Made by a program: the position numbers and the translations under genes. A DNA stretch of 64,000 nt. Source: Euglena gracilis (Eukaryota; Euglenida; Euglenophyceae; Euglenales). The DNA lies in the NCBI GenBank assembly GCA_039621445.1, contig CP154954.1, positions 12,704,716 through 12,768,715 on the forward strand, read 5' to 3'. The notes under the pieces were generated by a model. It saw only the letters and a program-made list of their open reading frames with translations, was not told the origin of the DNA and did no database searches. The first letter of the stretch is position 1, and every line of letters begins with the position of its first letter. Below are positions 11,903 to 24,644 of this stretch, in pieces.

Positions 11903-12439
11903 AAACCCCCTCAAACAGCCAAATGCATTCGCCGCTGCCGTACCAGCGCAGGCAGGTGTGTTGTGAACAGCACGTTAGTTCCCATTGGCTGCTGCTGACC
12001 GTTTTCTGGACCCACCCAAGCCCCCATCGTCTGAAGCGCACCAGTGGAGCACTGGACCACTCTCTGCACAAGCACTCTTGCCGAAGAAAAGCAGCTTTCC
12101 CAAAATGTAACTTCGGTGTTGTGTGTGTTTCTGTGGTCGATTCGTCAATCCACAAATCCCGTAAGTTGAAGACATTCCGCAAACGAAGATTTGTTGAAAT
12201 GGATCCAAGAGGGTGGGCAAGGTTCTGTGCAACGACCTCCCCCTCTTCTGATCTGATGCGATCTTTCTGGACACGTTGGCTCCATAAAATAAATATGGAT
12301 TATGATTTTATTTTATTTTTGTGTTTTTACTCAGTAAAAAATGGTAAAATGACCAAACATGGAAAAATTTACAATAAAATGCTGAATAATTATATATGGT
12401 GAGGAAAAAGGGTAACACATTACTGTCTAAAATTGATAT

Positions 12440-13080
12440 GAAATTTTGAAAGCAGCTCCGCATTGTGCAAGCTCTGCAACAAAGTGGCCAACAGTCGCTA
12501 AAAGTGGCCAGAAATGGTAACTGGTCAAAAAATAACCCTCAAACGGTCAAAAACAGCCAAAGTGATGAAATTAGTCAAAAAATGGACAAAAATGCTAGGT
12601 GTTTGCCACCTCCCACCCCCCTCCTTTCATGCAAACCTGGCCCCCTAAAGTTAGGCCCCCTATTTTTAAGTTTTCTGGCTGATTTTGCGACTAACCCAAT
12701 AATTTTCTAACTATACAAGTTTTGGACCAAACCTAAGGCCCCTTTTCCCCTCTCCGTTCCACAATGAGTTCCGGCACTGCATGAACGTTCCACAAGGGAA
12801 TCGAGGTTATTTTTTGTTATTTTGTTGTAAATTTGCCGAAATTTACAAAATTTATAAAATGTGTACAAAATTTGGCGATCTCTGGGCCTTTACAGGTTTT
12901 CCCCCAATTTCTGCTGGGAAATAATTACTAACTAGAAAAACTCCGCATCCCAGACCAGGTTTTACCTGAGACCAAAATTTTCAGCAATTTTTGCCGTTTT
13001 TGGCTGAATACCATATTTCCAAAACCAGCCTGTTCCCAAAACCCCAAAAGTCATGTTTTTGATCCTTTTTGGTGGAAAGA
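12440..13080. other. Gene-free U1 stretch, partly U1-specific
   Basis: Up to about 12600 the sequence matches U3 (62370-62500: the cattgtgcaag...caacaaagtggccaac block). From about 12640 to 13070 I find no match in U2 or U3. It contains short repeats such as ggccccctaaagttaggccccc-like words. No gene, element end or target duplication is visible. Confidence 0.5.
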
Positions 13081-13311
13081 TGTGAATTACGACTCAAATT
13101 TTCCATCAATTTTGCAAAATGACCAAAGTTGTGAAATTTTTCTATGTCCCCTCCAGCAGAAGTGCATTAATTCTCAAAACCGAATTTACTCATTTTTTGA
13201 CCAACTTTTCCGCAATTCCCGCAATTTTTCGGCCATTGTTCCCGCAATTTATCCGAAGGCCTCCGATATCAATTGCCCACCCCTGCGATCGAGCAAAATT
13301 TCAAAAAATAA

Positions 13312-13608
13312 GACCCCCCAAATATGACCCCTGGTGCGAAGCGTCAGGGACGGCGAAATTTTTCCTGTTAAAAATGTCGCAGCGCCAGAGGAAAAAAATT
13401 CGCTTCTTTTGAAACCATTCGAAAAAAACACACACCAAAAACCCATTTTCATTTGGGCAGACAGTTGGTGTGACTTTTCCAGTTGGGGGACCTGGTGGAC
13501 CCGGACCCCGGACTTCCCAGGAGAGAGGGGTCCAGCTAGTGGCTTCTCGATTGGCTAGTTTTCGGACCCCCCGGGATCCCAATGCAAAGCCTGGCTCTCA
13601 TAATGCAA

Positions 13609-13664
<56 letters not shown>

Positions 13665-16600
13665 CGTTTATGTTTGTGTGTGTCTGTGTGTTTTTGGTTT
13701 TTGATTACTGGTTTTAATTTTCGTTGCAAATTGTCCCACCGGCTTTTCACTGGCACTCGATCCGGCTGCACTGGTCTTGAACCTGTACACCTGCAATCTA
13801 ACCAAGGTTTTGAAAATTCATTTTTGTTCCGCCCTGCTTGCTGGAGTATAGTAAAACAACATCTATGCAGCTTTCGTGGCACATCCCCTTTCCAACCCAT
13901 CGTGGGACCATGGCAACCTGCTGAAGCGTCCCCCGCTGGCTGCATCGTTTGTTGAACACTGGTTGCAGTCTATTTCATTTGAGTTGGATTGGACATTGCA
14001 ATGGTCCATCTGAATGAGGATCTTACCTGCAGCTAACCGCCCCCCTAATGTTCAACACCCCCAACTTTTTATTTTGGTGGGATTTCAAGATCCTCAGGGC
14101 GGGCTGTACATTTTTGGGGGGGACGTCACATTTATCTGGGTGACCTATACGAAAATTGTTGTGCATCCCTTTTTCCCCCAAAAAATGCATACATCCACCC
14201 CCCCAAATTTTTTTGGTTTTCTCCTGAATGGCACCATTGGCAGGCTTTGTGTCTGGGGGGGTTATACTTGGGGGTTTTCAATATTTTTGTGTATGACTTC
14301 CTGGGTTTCTGGTTCAAGGAGTGGAGTTGGCTTTCAGCAGTTGAAAGTAGTAAGTTTGACTGATTGAGCCTGCGTCCATAAACCAATCGCCCCCGGCCGA
14401 CATTTAAGTATACAGCTTCCCACGCTTTCTCCTGCTTCGGGCCCAGGATTCTTCAGTTTTGCTGAAATACTGAATTGGCGAGTTAATTTCGAAGTCAAGC
14501 CTGCTGGGTCACGAGGGTTATGTGCGGATTTTGCGCACTTGTCGTAGTTTTTGAATTTGGTAAGTGGAATCCAGACCGAAGCTCGGTATGCTTCGGAGTA
14601 AAAGAAATTCACTAGAAGCCCCGAAAACTCTGTTCCCAAAGAAGACTCTCCCCATTCCTTTGGGAGTCGCTGCCCGAAAGCCTTGTAGCAAGCTTGCTAC
14701 CATTGAGGTGTGGAAGTGGCGCAAACTGGGAATCCTGCCAGTAGTTGCCTCCACGAGCTGTTTACCATGGCTGCCTTTGATTTTGCCCCTTTCTGGTTTT
14801 TCCATGCCTAACATGAGCCACTCTTTGGCTTAACTATAGGTGCTTGCCCGGCTGCGTGAAATCCCCTGCAGATGCCCGTCAGCTGGTTTCACAGGGTTTG
14901 TTTATGTCCAGTGGTTTTCATCAAACGAGTTCACTGAACCACGATGATATTTTCTCTCGTCCCCACTTTTGATGTTGGCCCATCCAACCAAAGGAAGTAG
15001 TGAGGTTCGGGTGCTCTGCTACATTTTTCTTCCTGCGGCGGCTGTGCTACTTCCCCCAGTGGCGCATTCCTCTTTATCAGATACCATTTCAGTGAATGCA
15101 TGCAAATGCATTGCAAAGGTTTGCGGGAAAGCACCTGTGAAATGACTGGGCACCACTGGGCCCTATTGTTTGTGACTGGCTTTGATGACACTCATGGGGG
15201 GGGGTCCGTGCATAGATCCACCGAGTGACCCCGGGGGCACTTCTTCCCAGGCCCAAACCCACCCACGACCCCCCCCCCCGGGGTGGTCAACCACCCACCT
15301 ACCCACCCAAAATCTGGCCAAGATCGGCCGAAGAAGCCGAAAATTTTTTCCTCCCCGCCATGGCGCACCGCCCCCCCCCCAGGTCACACAAGTGATCTAC
15401 CAAGTGTCACACAAGGTAATCTAAGGTTCCATGTCGAATGTGGCCACTTTTGGCCACGTTTAGACCTTTCTTCTCCCTTTTTGTCCGTGTCTGGCCGTCT
15501 TTGGCTATTTGTTCCTATGCATGTTTTTGAGTATTTTCGGCCATTTTTTGGCCAATGTTCTTTTGGCCAGGTTTGACCTTTTTTTGGCACTGGGATGTCT
15601 GTGTGTGGACTGGTTGTGAGTGAGCGTAACTGGGCATGACTGGGCGTGATTGAGCGCGACTGGATGGCCACAGGTGCTTGGTGGGCGGGATTAATGCGAA
15701 AACATATTCTTTTTTTGCTTTTGTGTAATCGCCGTGAACTTGCATAATTCCGGACCATATTCACGGATGCAAAATGAAGTTTCCACAAAACAAGGAAGGG
15801 GAGCGACGGTGGTAGGCGGGCGAGGACGTGGGGATGGTCTGGCTGGAGACGTGCTGGATGGTCGCCCTGCCTCCATCCGTTGGAAACAAAATGAGGCAAA
15901 AAAGAACTAAGCCCTGAAGAAAAAAAACCCGGGGGGGTCGGAAGTTTGGGTCTGGGAGCTGCTCCGAATGAGGTGGATCAAGACGTCATTCTCACAAGCC
16001 ATGCAGCGTGGTTCGCAAACATTTGGTGCCTCCACAGGCAAATTTTCCCCACACCCTCTGACACCACTACGCTCCCCACCCCCACACCCCTCACTGACAG
16101 GCATGGTAGCTCGAATTTTTTCCGAGGGAAATGCCAAATAGTTGAAATTTTGGATGTGCACGGAGGGCTGGACACCCTTTTGGGGTGCTCAAGAATACAC
16201 TTCCTCGCGTTCACACACGTTTCGAGGTGTTCTAGTGCACATGAAAAGTGGAACCATCCCACAGGCCTCAAAATGGGGTATGCCCGCAAACAGGAAGAAG
16301 ACGCAGAACAAATTATTGCTGCCAAATGATTGCAAAAAAGTCAGTGGCTGATGAAACAATGCCGCTCAAAAGTGAGAATATAGTGAAGGTTGCTCTGTGC
16401 CTGCTCCCAGATGCTGCTTGTATTTTTTTCTTCTTCTAATTACCTATTATTGTATTTCTGTACTTCAAAAATTGCGATATCGCAAGGATTTCTGAACAGA
16501 GGTCTTTCTTAAGGACCTGCTGGGGGTTCCCTGACTGGAAAACGGCTATTCATCAAAACCTGGTCAATTAGGGCACCAGACGAGGCCATCCGAGGCAGAG

Positions 16601-17120
16601 GGTGGCAATCTGCCCCCGGGTGACACATGTCAAAAACAGAAACGGGCTTGCCCAGACCCCAGGGATGCAATGCCACCAACCTACGCCCTCAGTGTTTAGC
16701 CTATCTCTCAGCATTTCAGCATTGAAATGCCAGGGGCACCTACCGCGGACGTTATTGTGTGCTTGGGGAGCGCACGTGTGCCACCGGTTGAATGACTCTC
16801 TTTTCCAACCTGCCTTGGAGCTAACTCCAGGCTATATCGGACCTCCTCCCCCCCCCAACCCTGACCGCTTTGCGGGCAGCAGCGTGCTGGTTTGACCTCG
16901 CTAACCCATCAAATGCGCTGGAAGTAGCCGGCCGTTGGACGCTTCACTGGCGAATTTCCGCGATACCAGTGATTTTTTTTGGGGGAGAATGGCAAAGTTT
17001 GTTTTGTTCCTGTTCCAATAATCAGGAAGCGGTTAGTGCTGATGAACCGGGCATTTCCCTGTGCATGGGAAAAAATTGCAGGAAATAAAGAGTTTTCAGA
17101 AAATCTCGGAAATACGGAAA
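13312..17120 (+). repeat. Tandem triplication copy C1
   Basis: The first of three head-to-tail copies, each starting at gaccccccaaatatgacc. It differs from C2 and C3 in two ways. It keeps about 420 bp after the TG tract (13697-14111) that C2 and C3 lack. It also lacks the approximately 150 bp represented at 17182-17370 in C2. U2 has both segments, so each absence is a deletion. The rest is nearly identical to C2 and C3. Confidence 0.95.
13612..13660. repeat. TG microsatellite (C1)
   Basis: A (TG)24 tract at the position matched by 49661-49717 (U2), 63367-63491 (U3) and the short tracts at 17573-17587 (C2) and 21454-21468 (C3). The tract is ancestral to the units and varies widely in length. 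Confidence 0.95.
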
Positions 17121-20100
17121 GACCCCCCAAATATGACCCCTGGTGCGAAGCGTCAGGGACGGCGAAATTTTTCCTGTTAAAAAATTGGGGGTTTTACCCC
17201 AACGATCCCTCATGTCTTGCTGGGATGTCGCAGCGCTAGAGGAAAAAATTTCGCTTCTTTTGAAACCTGCCATGGAGGTGAGGGGTGGGGGTCCGGACAC
17301 CCCCTCCCAACATATGGGGATCGCTACCGGAAACTTTTTATTTGACCCCAAAAAGCTGCCAAAAATTGGAACAAAACCATTCGAAAAAAAAACACACCAA
17401 AAACCCATTTCCATTTGGGCAGACAGTTGGTGTGATTTTTCCAGTTGGGGGACCTGGTGGACCCGGACCCCGGACTTCCCAGGTGAGAGGGGTCCAGCTA
17501 GTGGCTTCTCGATTGGCTAGTTTTCGGACCCCCCGGGATCCCAATGCAAAGCCTGGCTCTCATAATGCAATAGGTGTGTGTGTGTGTTTTGGGGGGGGGG
17601 GACGTCAAATTTATCTGGGTGACCTATACCAAAATTGTTGTGCATCCCTTTTTTCCCCAAAAAATGCATACATCCACCCACCAGGCTTTTGCTTAAGGGA
17701 TTGCAGTACCCCCCCCCGGGGGGGGGCTGGACTGCAGCTAGTCCAAATTTGGCTAGTGGGTTTTCTAGCAGACCCCCCCCCGGGGGGGGGTCTGCTAGCA
17801 GGGCTAGCCAGTGGAAAATTTTTTTCCAGTGACCGGCGCGAAGCGCCGAAAAAATTTTTTGGGACCCCCAAAAATGGCCAAAAATGCCCGTTTTTGGCCA
17901 TTTTTGGGAATTTTTGGAACAAAATCAGCCAAAAACCTGTTAAAAAATTTTTTTCCAGTCCGGGGGACCCCCGGACCCCCCCCCCCCCGGGGGGGGAGGG
18001 GGGGGTCTAGCTAGTCCACTTTTTCCAGTGTCTAGCCGATTGGCTAGCCAGTACCCCCCCCCCGGGGTCCTTAAGCAAAAGCCTGCCACCCACCCAAATT
18101 TTTTTGGCTTTCTCCTGAATGGCACCATTGGCAGGCTTTGTGTTTGGGGGGGTTATACTTGGGGGTTTTCAATATTTTTGTGTATGACTTCCTGAGTTTC
18201 TGGTTCAAGGAGTGGAGTTGGCTTTCAGCAGTTGAAAGTAGTAAGTTTGACTGATTGAGCCTGCGTCCATAAACCAATCGCCCCCGGCCGACATTTAAGT
18301 ATACAGCTTCCCACGCTTTCTCCTGCTTCGGGCCCAGGATTCTTCAGTTTTGCTGAAATACTGAATTGGCGAGTTAATTTCGAGGTCAAGCCTGCTGGGT
18401 CACGAGGGTTATGTGCGGATTTTGCGCACTTGTCGTAGTTTTTGAATTTGGTAAGTGGAATCCAGACCGAAGCTCGGTATGCTTCGGAGTAAAAGAAATT
18501 CACTAGAAGCCCCGAAAACTCTGTTCCCAAAGAAGACTCTCCCCATTCCTTTGGGAGTCGCTGCCCGAAAGCCTTGTAGCAAGCTTGCTACCATTGAGGT
18601 GTGGAAGTGGCGCAAACTGGGAATCCTGCCAGTAGTTGCCTCCACGAGCTGTTTACCATGGCTGCCTTTGATTTTGCCTCTTTCTGGTTTTTCCATGCCT
18701 AACATGAGCCACTCTTTGGCTTAACTATAGGTGCTTGCCCGGCTGCGTGAAGTCCCCTGCAGATGCCCGTCAGCTGGTTTCACAGGGTTTGTTTAAGTCC
18801 AGTGGTTTTCATCAAACGAGTTCACCGAACCACGATGATATTTTCTCTCGTCCCCACTTTTGACGTTGGCCCATCCAACCAAAGGAAGTAGTGAGGTTCG
18901 GGTGCTCTGCTACATTTTTCTTCCTGCGGCGGCTGTGCTACTTCCCCCAGTGGCGCATTCCTCTTTATCAGATACCATTTCAGTGAATGCATGCAAATGC
19001 ATTGCAAAGGTTTGCGGGAAAGCACCTGTGAAATGACTGGGTACCACTGGGCCCTATTGTTTGTGACTGGCTTTGATGACACTCATGGGGGGGGGTCCGT
19101 GCATAGATCCACCGAGTGACCCCGGGGGCACTTCTTCCCAGGCCCAAACCCACCCACGACCCCCCCCCCCCCGGGGTGGTCAACCACCCACCTACCCACC
19201 CAAAATCTGGCCAAGATCGGCCGAAGAAGCCGAAATTTTTTTCCTCCCCGCCATGGCGCACCGCCCCCCCCTCCCAGGTCACACAAGTGTTCTACCAAGT
19301 GTCACACAAGGTAATCTAAGGTTCCATGTCGAATGTGGCCACTTTTGGCCACGTTTAGACCTTTCTTCTCCCTTTTTGTCCGTGTCTGGCCGTCTTTGGC
19401 TATTTGTTCCTATGCATGTTTTTGAGTATTTTCGGCCATTTTTTGGCCAATGTTCTTTTGGCCAGGTTTGACCTTTTTTTGGCACTGGGATGTCTGTGTG
19501 TGGACTGGTTGTGAGTGAGCGTGACTGGGCATGACTGGGCGTGATTGAGCGCGACTGGATGGCCACAGGTGCTTGGTGGGCGGGATCAATGCGAAAACAT
19601 ATTCTTTTTTTGCTTTTGTGTAATCGCCGTGAACTTGCATAATTCCGGACCATATTCACGGATGCAAAATGAAGTTTCCACAAAACAAGGAAGGGGAGCG
19701 ACGGTGGTAGGCGGGCGAGGACGTGGGGATGGTCTGGCTGGAGACGTGCTGGATGGTCGCCCTGCCTCCATCCGTTGGAAACAAAATGAGGCAAAAAAGA
19801 ACTAAGCCCTGAAAAAAAAAAACCCGGGGGGGTCGGAAGTTTGGGTCTGGGAGCTGCTCCGAATGAGGTGGATCAAGACGTCATTCTCACAAGCCACGCA
19901 GCGTGGTTCGCAAACATTTGGTGCCTCCACAGGCAAATTTTCCCCACACCCTCTGACACCACTACGCTCCCCACCCCCCCACCCCTCACTGACAGGCATG
20001 GTAGCTCGAATTTTTTCCGAGGGAAATGCCAAATAGTTGAAATTTTGGATGTGCACGGAGGGCTGGACACCCTTTTGGGGTGCTCAAGAATACACTTCCT

Positions 20101-21001
20101 CGCGTTCACACACGTTTCGAGGTGTTCTAGTGCACATGAAAAGTGGAACCATCCCACAGGCCTCAAAATGGGGTATGCCCGCAAACAGGAAGAAGACGCA
20201 GAACAAATTATTGCTGCCAAATGATTGCAAAAAAGTGAAACAATGCCGCTCAAAAGTGAGAATATAGTGAAGGTTGCTCTGTGCCTGCTCCCAGATGCTG
20301 CTTGTATTTTTTTCTTCTTCTAATTACCTATTATTGTATTTCTGTACTTCAAAAATTGCGATATCGCAAGGATTTCTGAACAGAGGTCTTTCTTAAGGAC
20401 CTGCTGGGGGTTCCCTGACTGGAAAACGGCTATTCATCAAAACCTGGTCAATTAGGGCACCAGACGAGGCCATCCGAGGCAGAGGGTGGCAATCTGCCCC
20501 CGGGTGACACATGTCAAAAACAGAAACGGGCTTGCCCAGACCCCAGGGATGCAATGCCACCAACCTACGCCCTCAATTTTTAGCCTATCTCTCAGCATTT
20601 CAGCATTGAAATGCCAGGGGCACCTACCGCGGACGTTATTGTGTGCTTGGGGAGCGCACGTGTGCCACCGGTTGAATGACTCTCTTTCCCAACCTGCCTT
20701 GGAGCTAACTCCAGGCTATATTGGACCTCCCCCCCCCCAACCCTGACCGCTTTGCGGGCAGCAGCGTGCTGGTTTGACCTCGCTAACCCATCAAATGCGC
20801 TGGAGGGAGCCGGCCGTTGCAGCTTCACTGGCGAATTTCCGCGATACCAGTGATTTTTTTGGGGGAGAATGGCAAAGTTTGTTTTGTTCCTGTTCCAATA
20901 ATCAGGAAGCGGTTAGTGCTGATGAACCGGGCATTTCCCTGTGCATGGGAAAAAATTGCAGGAAATAAAGCGCTTTTCAGAAAATCTCGGAAATACGGAA
21001 A
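17121..21001 (+). repeat. Tandem triplication copy C2
   Basis: The second head-to-tail copy (3881 bp). It is longer than C3 almost exactly by the hAT MITE at 17682-18085 plus its 8-bp duplication. It shares with C3 the deletion after the TG tract, so C2 and C3 are the closer pair. The junction with C1 reads ctcggaaatacggaaag, where the native right end (kept in C3 and U2) reads ctcgg, then g or a, then aattcaaac. Confidence 0.95.
17682..18085. mobile_element. hAT-type MITE with G/C hairpin arms, present in C2 only
   Basis: A 404-bp element with inverted ends CAGGCTTTTGCTTAAGG, flanked by a perfect 8-bp duplication ccacccac (17674-17681 and 18086-18093). C1 (near 14190) and C3 (near 21555) carry the uninterrupted target with a single ccaccc-type site, so the insertion came after the triplication. 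Inside are opposed C-run/G-run arms (ccccccc then ggggggg), CTAGC words and a gcgcgaagcgcc hairpin core. There is no coding capacity. A long plus-strand frame crossing it (17285-18010) is not a gene. Confidence 0.95.
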
Positions 21002-24000
21002 GACCCCCCAAATATGACCCCTGGTGCGAAGCGTCAGGGACGGCGAAATTTTTCCTGTTAAAAAATTGGGGGTTTTACCCCAACGATCCCTCATGTCTTG
21101 CTGGGATGTCGCAGCGCTAGAGGAAAAAATTTCGCTTCTTTTGAAACCTGCCATGGAGGTGAGGGGTGGGGGTCCGGACACCCCCTCCCAACATATGGGG
21201 ATCGCTACCGGAAACTTTTTATTTGACCCCAAAAAGCTGCCAAAAATTGGAACAAAACCATTCGAAAAAAAAACACACCAAAAACCCATTTCCATTTGGG
21301 CAGACAGTTGGTGTGATTTTTCCAGTTGGGGGACCTGGTGGACCCGGACCCCGGACTTCCCAGGTGAGAGGGGTCCAGCTAGTGGCTTCTCGATTGGCTA
21401 GTTTTCGGACCCCCCGGGATCCCAATGCAAAGCCTGGCTCTCATAATGCAATAGGTGTGTGTGTGTGTTTTGGGGGGGGGGACGTCAAATTTATCTGGGT
21501 GACCTATATAAAAATTGTTGTGCATCCCTTTTTTCCCCCAAAAAATGCATACATCCACCCACCCAAATTTTTTTGGCTTTCTCCTGAATGCCACCATTGG
21601 CAGGCTTTGTGTTTGGGGGGGGTTATACTTGGGGGTTTTCAATATTTTTGTGTATGACTTCCTGAGTTTCTGGGTCAAGGAGTGGAGTTGGCTTTCAGCA
21701 GTTGAAAGTAGTAAGTTTGACTGATTGAGCCTGCGTCCATAAACCAATCGCCCCCGGCCGACAATTTAAGTATACAGCTTCCCACGCTTTCTCCCGCTTC
21801 GGGCCCAGGATTCTGCTTCAAGCCCATGTTTTGTTGAAATACTGAATTTGCGAATTAATTTCGAAGTCAAGCCTGCTGGGTCACGAGGGTTATGTGCGGA
21901 TTTTGCGCACTTGTCGTAGTTTTTGAATTTGGTAAGTGGAATCCAGACCGAAGCTCGGTATGCTTCGGAGTAAAAGAAATTCACTAGAAGCCCCGAAAAC
22001 TCTGTTCCCAAAGAAGACTCTCCCCATTCCTTTGGGAGTCGCTGCCCGAAAGCCTTGTAGCAAGCTTGCTACCATTGAGGTGTGGAAGTGGCGCAAACTG
22101 GGAATCCTGCCAGTAGTTGCCTCCACGAGCTGTTTACCATGGCTGCCTTTGATTTTGCCTCTTTCTGGTTTTTCTATGCCTAACATGAGCCACTCTTTGG
22201 CTTAACTATAGGTGCTTGCCCGTCTGCGTGAAGTCCCCTGCAGATGCCCGTCAGCTGGTTTCACAGGGTTTGTTTAAGTCCAGTGGTTTTCATCAAACGA
22301 GTTCACCGAAACACGATGATATTTTCTCTCGTCCCCACTTTTGACGTTGGCCCATCCAACCAAAGGAAGTAGTGAGGTTCGGGTGCTCTGCTACATTTTT
22401 CTTCCTGCGGCGGCTGTGCTACTTCCCCCAGTGGCGCATTCCTCTTTATCAGATACCATTTCAGTGAATGCATGCATGCATTGCAAAGGTTTGCGGGAAA
22501 GCACCTGTGAAATGACTGGGCACCACTGGGCCCTATTGTTTGTGACTGGCTTTGATGACACTCATGGGGGGGGTCCGTGCATAGATCCACCGAGTGACCC
22601 CGGGGGCACTTCTTCCCAGGCCCAAACCCCCCCACGCCCCCCCCCCCCCCGGGGTGGTCAACCACCCACCTACCCACCCAAAATCTGGCCAAGATCGGCC
22701 GAAGAAGCCGAAAAATTTTTCCTCCCTGCCATGGCGCACCCCCCCCCAGGTCACACAAGTGTTCTACCAAGTGTCACACAAGGTAATCTAAGGTTCCATG
22801 TCGAATGTGGCCACTTTTGGCCACGTTTAGACCTTTCTTCTCCCTTTTTGTCCGTGTCTGGCCGTCTTTGGCTACTTGTTCCTATGCATGTTTTTGAGTA
22901 TTTTCGGCCATTTTTTGGCCAATGTTCTTTTGGCCAGTTTTGACCTTTTTTTGGCACTGGGATGTCTGTGTGTGGACTGGTTGTGAGTGAGCGTGACTGG
23001 GCATGACTGGGCGTGATTGAGCGCGACTGGATGGCCACAGGTGCTTGGTGGGCGGGATCAATGCGAAAACATATTCTTTTTTTGCTTTTGTGTAATCGCC
23101 GTGAATTTGCATAATTCCGGACCATATTCACGGATGCAAAATGAAGTTTCCACAAAACAAGGAAGGGGAGCGACGGTGGTAGGCGGGCGAGGACGTGGGG
23201 ATGGTCTGGCTGGAGACGTGCTGGATGGTCGCCCTGCCTCCTTCCGTTGGAAACAAAATGAGGCAAAAAAGAACTAAGCCCTGAAAAAAAAAAACCCAGG
23301 GGGGGTCGGAAGTTTGGGTCTGGGAGCTGCTCCGAATGAGGTGGATCAAGACGTCATTCTCACAAGCCACGCAGCGTGGTTGCAAACATTTGGTGCCTCC
23401 ACAGGCAAATTTTCCCCACACCCTCTGACACCACTACGCTCCCCACCCCCACACCCCTCACTGACAGGCATGGTAGCTCGAATTTTTTCCGAGGGAAATG
23501 CCAAATAGTTGAAATTTCGGATGTGCACGGAGGGCTGGACACCCTTTTGGGGTGCTCAAGAATACACTTCCTCGCGTTCACACACGTTTCGAGGTGTTCT
23601 AGTGCACGTGAAAAGTGGAACCATCCCACAGGCCTCAAAATGGGGTATGCCCGCAAACAGGAAGAAGACGCAGAACAAATTATTGCTGCCAAATGATTGC
23701 AAAAAAGTCAGTGGCTGATGAAACAATGCCGCTCAAAAGTGAGAATATAGTGAAGGTTGCTCTGTGCCTGCTCCCAGATGCTGCTTGTATTTTTTTCTTA
23801 TTCTAATTACCTATTATTGTATTTCTGTACTTCAAAAATTGCGATATCGCAAGGATTTCTGAACAGAGGTCTTTCTTAAGGACCTGCTGGGTGTTCCCTG
23901 ACTGGAAAACGGCTATTCATCAAAACCTGGTCAATTAGGGCACCAGACGAGGCCATCCGAGGCAGAGGGTGGCAATCTGCCCCCGGGTGACACATGTCAA

Positions 24001-24480
24001 AAACAGAAACGGGCTTGCCCAGACCCCAGGGATGCAATGCCACCAACCTACGCCCTCAATGTTTAGCCTATCTCTCAGCATTTCAGCATTGAAATGCTAG
24101 GGGCACCTACCGCGGACGTTATTGTGTGCTTGGGGAGCGCACGTGTGCCACCGGTTGAATGACTCCCTTCCCAACCTGCCTCGGAGCTAACTCCAGGCTA
24201 TATCGGACCTCCTCCCCCCCCCCCAACCCTGACCGCTTTGCGGGCAGCAGCGTGCTGGTTTGACCTCGCTAACCCATCAAATGTGCTGGAGGGAGCCGGC
24301 CGTTGGACGCTTCACTGGCGAATTTCCGCGATACCAGTGATTTTTTGGGGGGAGAATGGCAAAGTTTGTTTTGTTCCTGTTCCAATAATCAGGAAGCGGT
24401 TAGTGCTGATGAACCGGGCATTTCCCTGTGCATGGGAAAAAATTGCAGGAAATAAAGCGCTTTTCAGAAAATCTCGGGAA
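21002..24480 (+). repeat. Tandem triplication copy C3
   Basis: The third copy (about 3.48 kb) lacks the MITE. Its right edge runs on into unique U1 sequence (aattcaaacagagccgcc) exactly as U2 does at 55438, so C3 holds the native right boundary while C1 holds the native left boundary. Most differences among copies are single-base changes and one-base changes in C or G runs. Confidence 0.95.
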
Positions 24481-24644
24481 TTCAAACAGAGCCGCCATGG
24501 AGGCCTTTTAAACCCCCGGGGGACATGCACCTCCCCTGAACGTGGAAACATTCCGTCGACCATGGTGCCTGCCATAGCAGAAGCACAAAAAAGTTCCCAT
24601 AGAGATGGCATTTTGCCCCCCTGGCACAATCTGGGTGTGCCGCA

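Noticed and set aside
11640-11998. Poly-Val/Leu/Ile/Cys open frames
   Set aside because: They are translations of GGT/GTT/ATT microsatellites.
13740-13812. SINE-like A and B boxes on the minus strand (ggttcaagacc)
   Set aside because: The box spacing is too short, and the U2 copy (49820-49875) does not keep the B box.
14518-14814. 98-codon minus-strand frame identical in C1-C3
   Set aside because: Identity reflects the recent triplication. The U2 homologue (50932-51138) keeps only a central part and has indels that change the frame.
17285-18010. 241-codon plus-strand open frame
   Set aside because: It runs from triplication sequence straight through the hAT MITE. C1 and C3, without the MITE, do not keep it.
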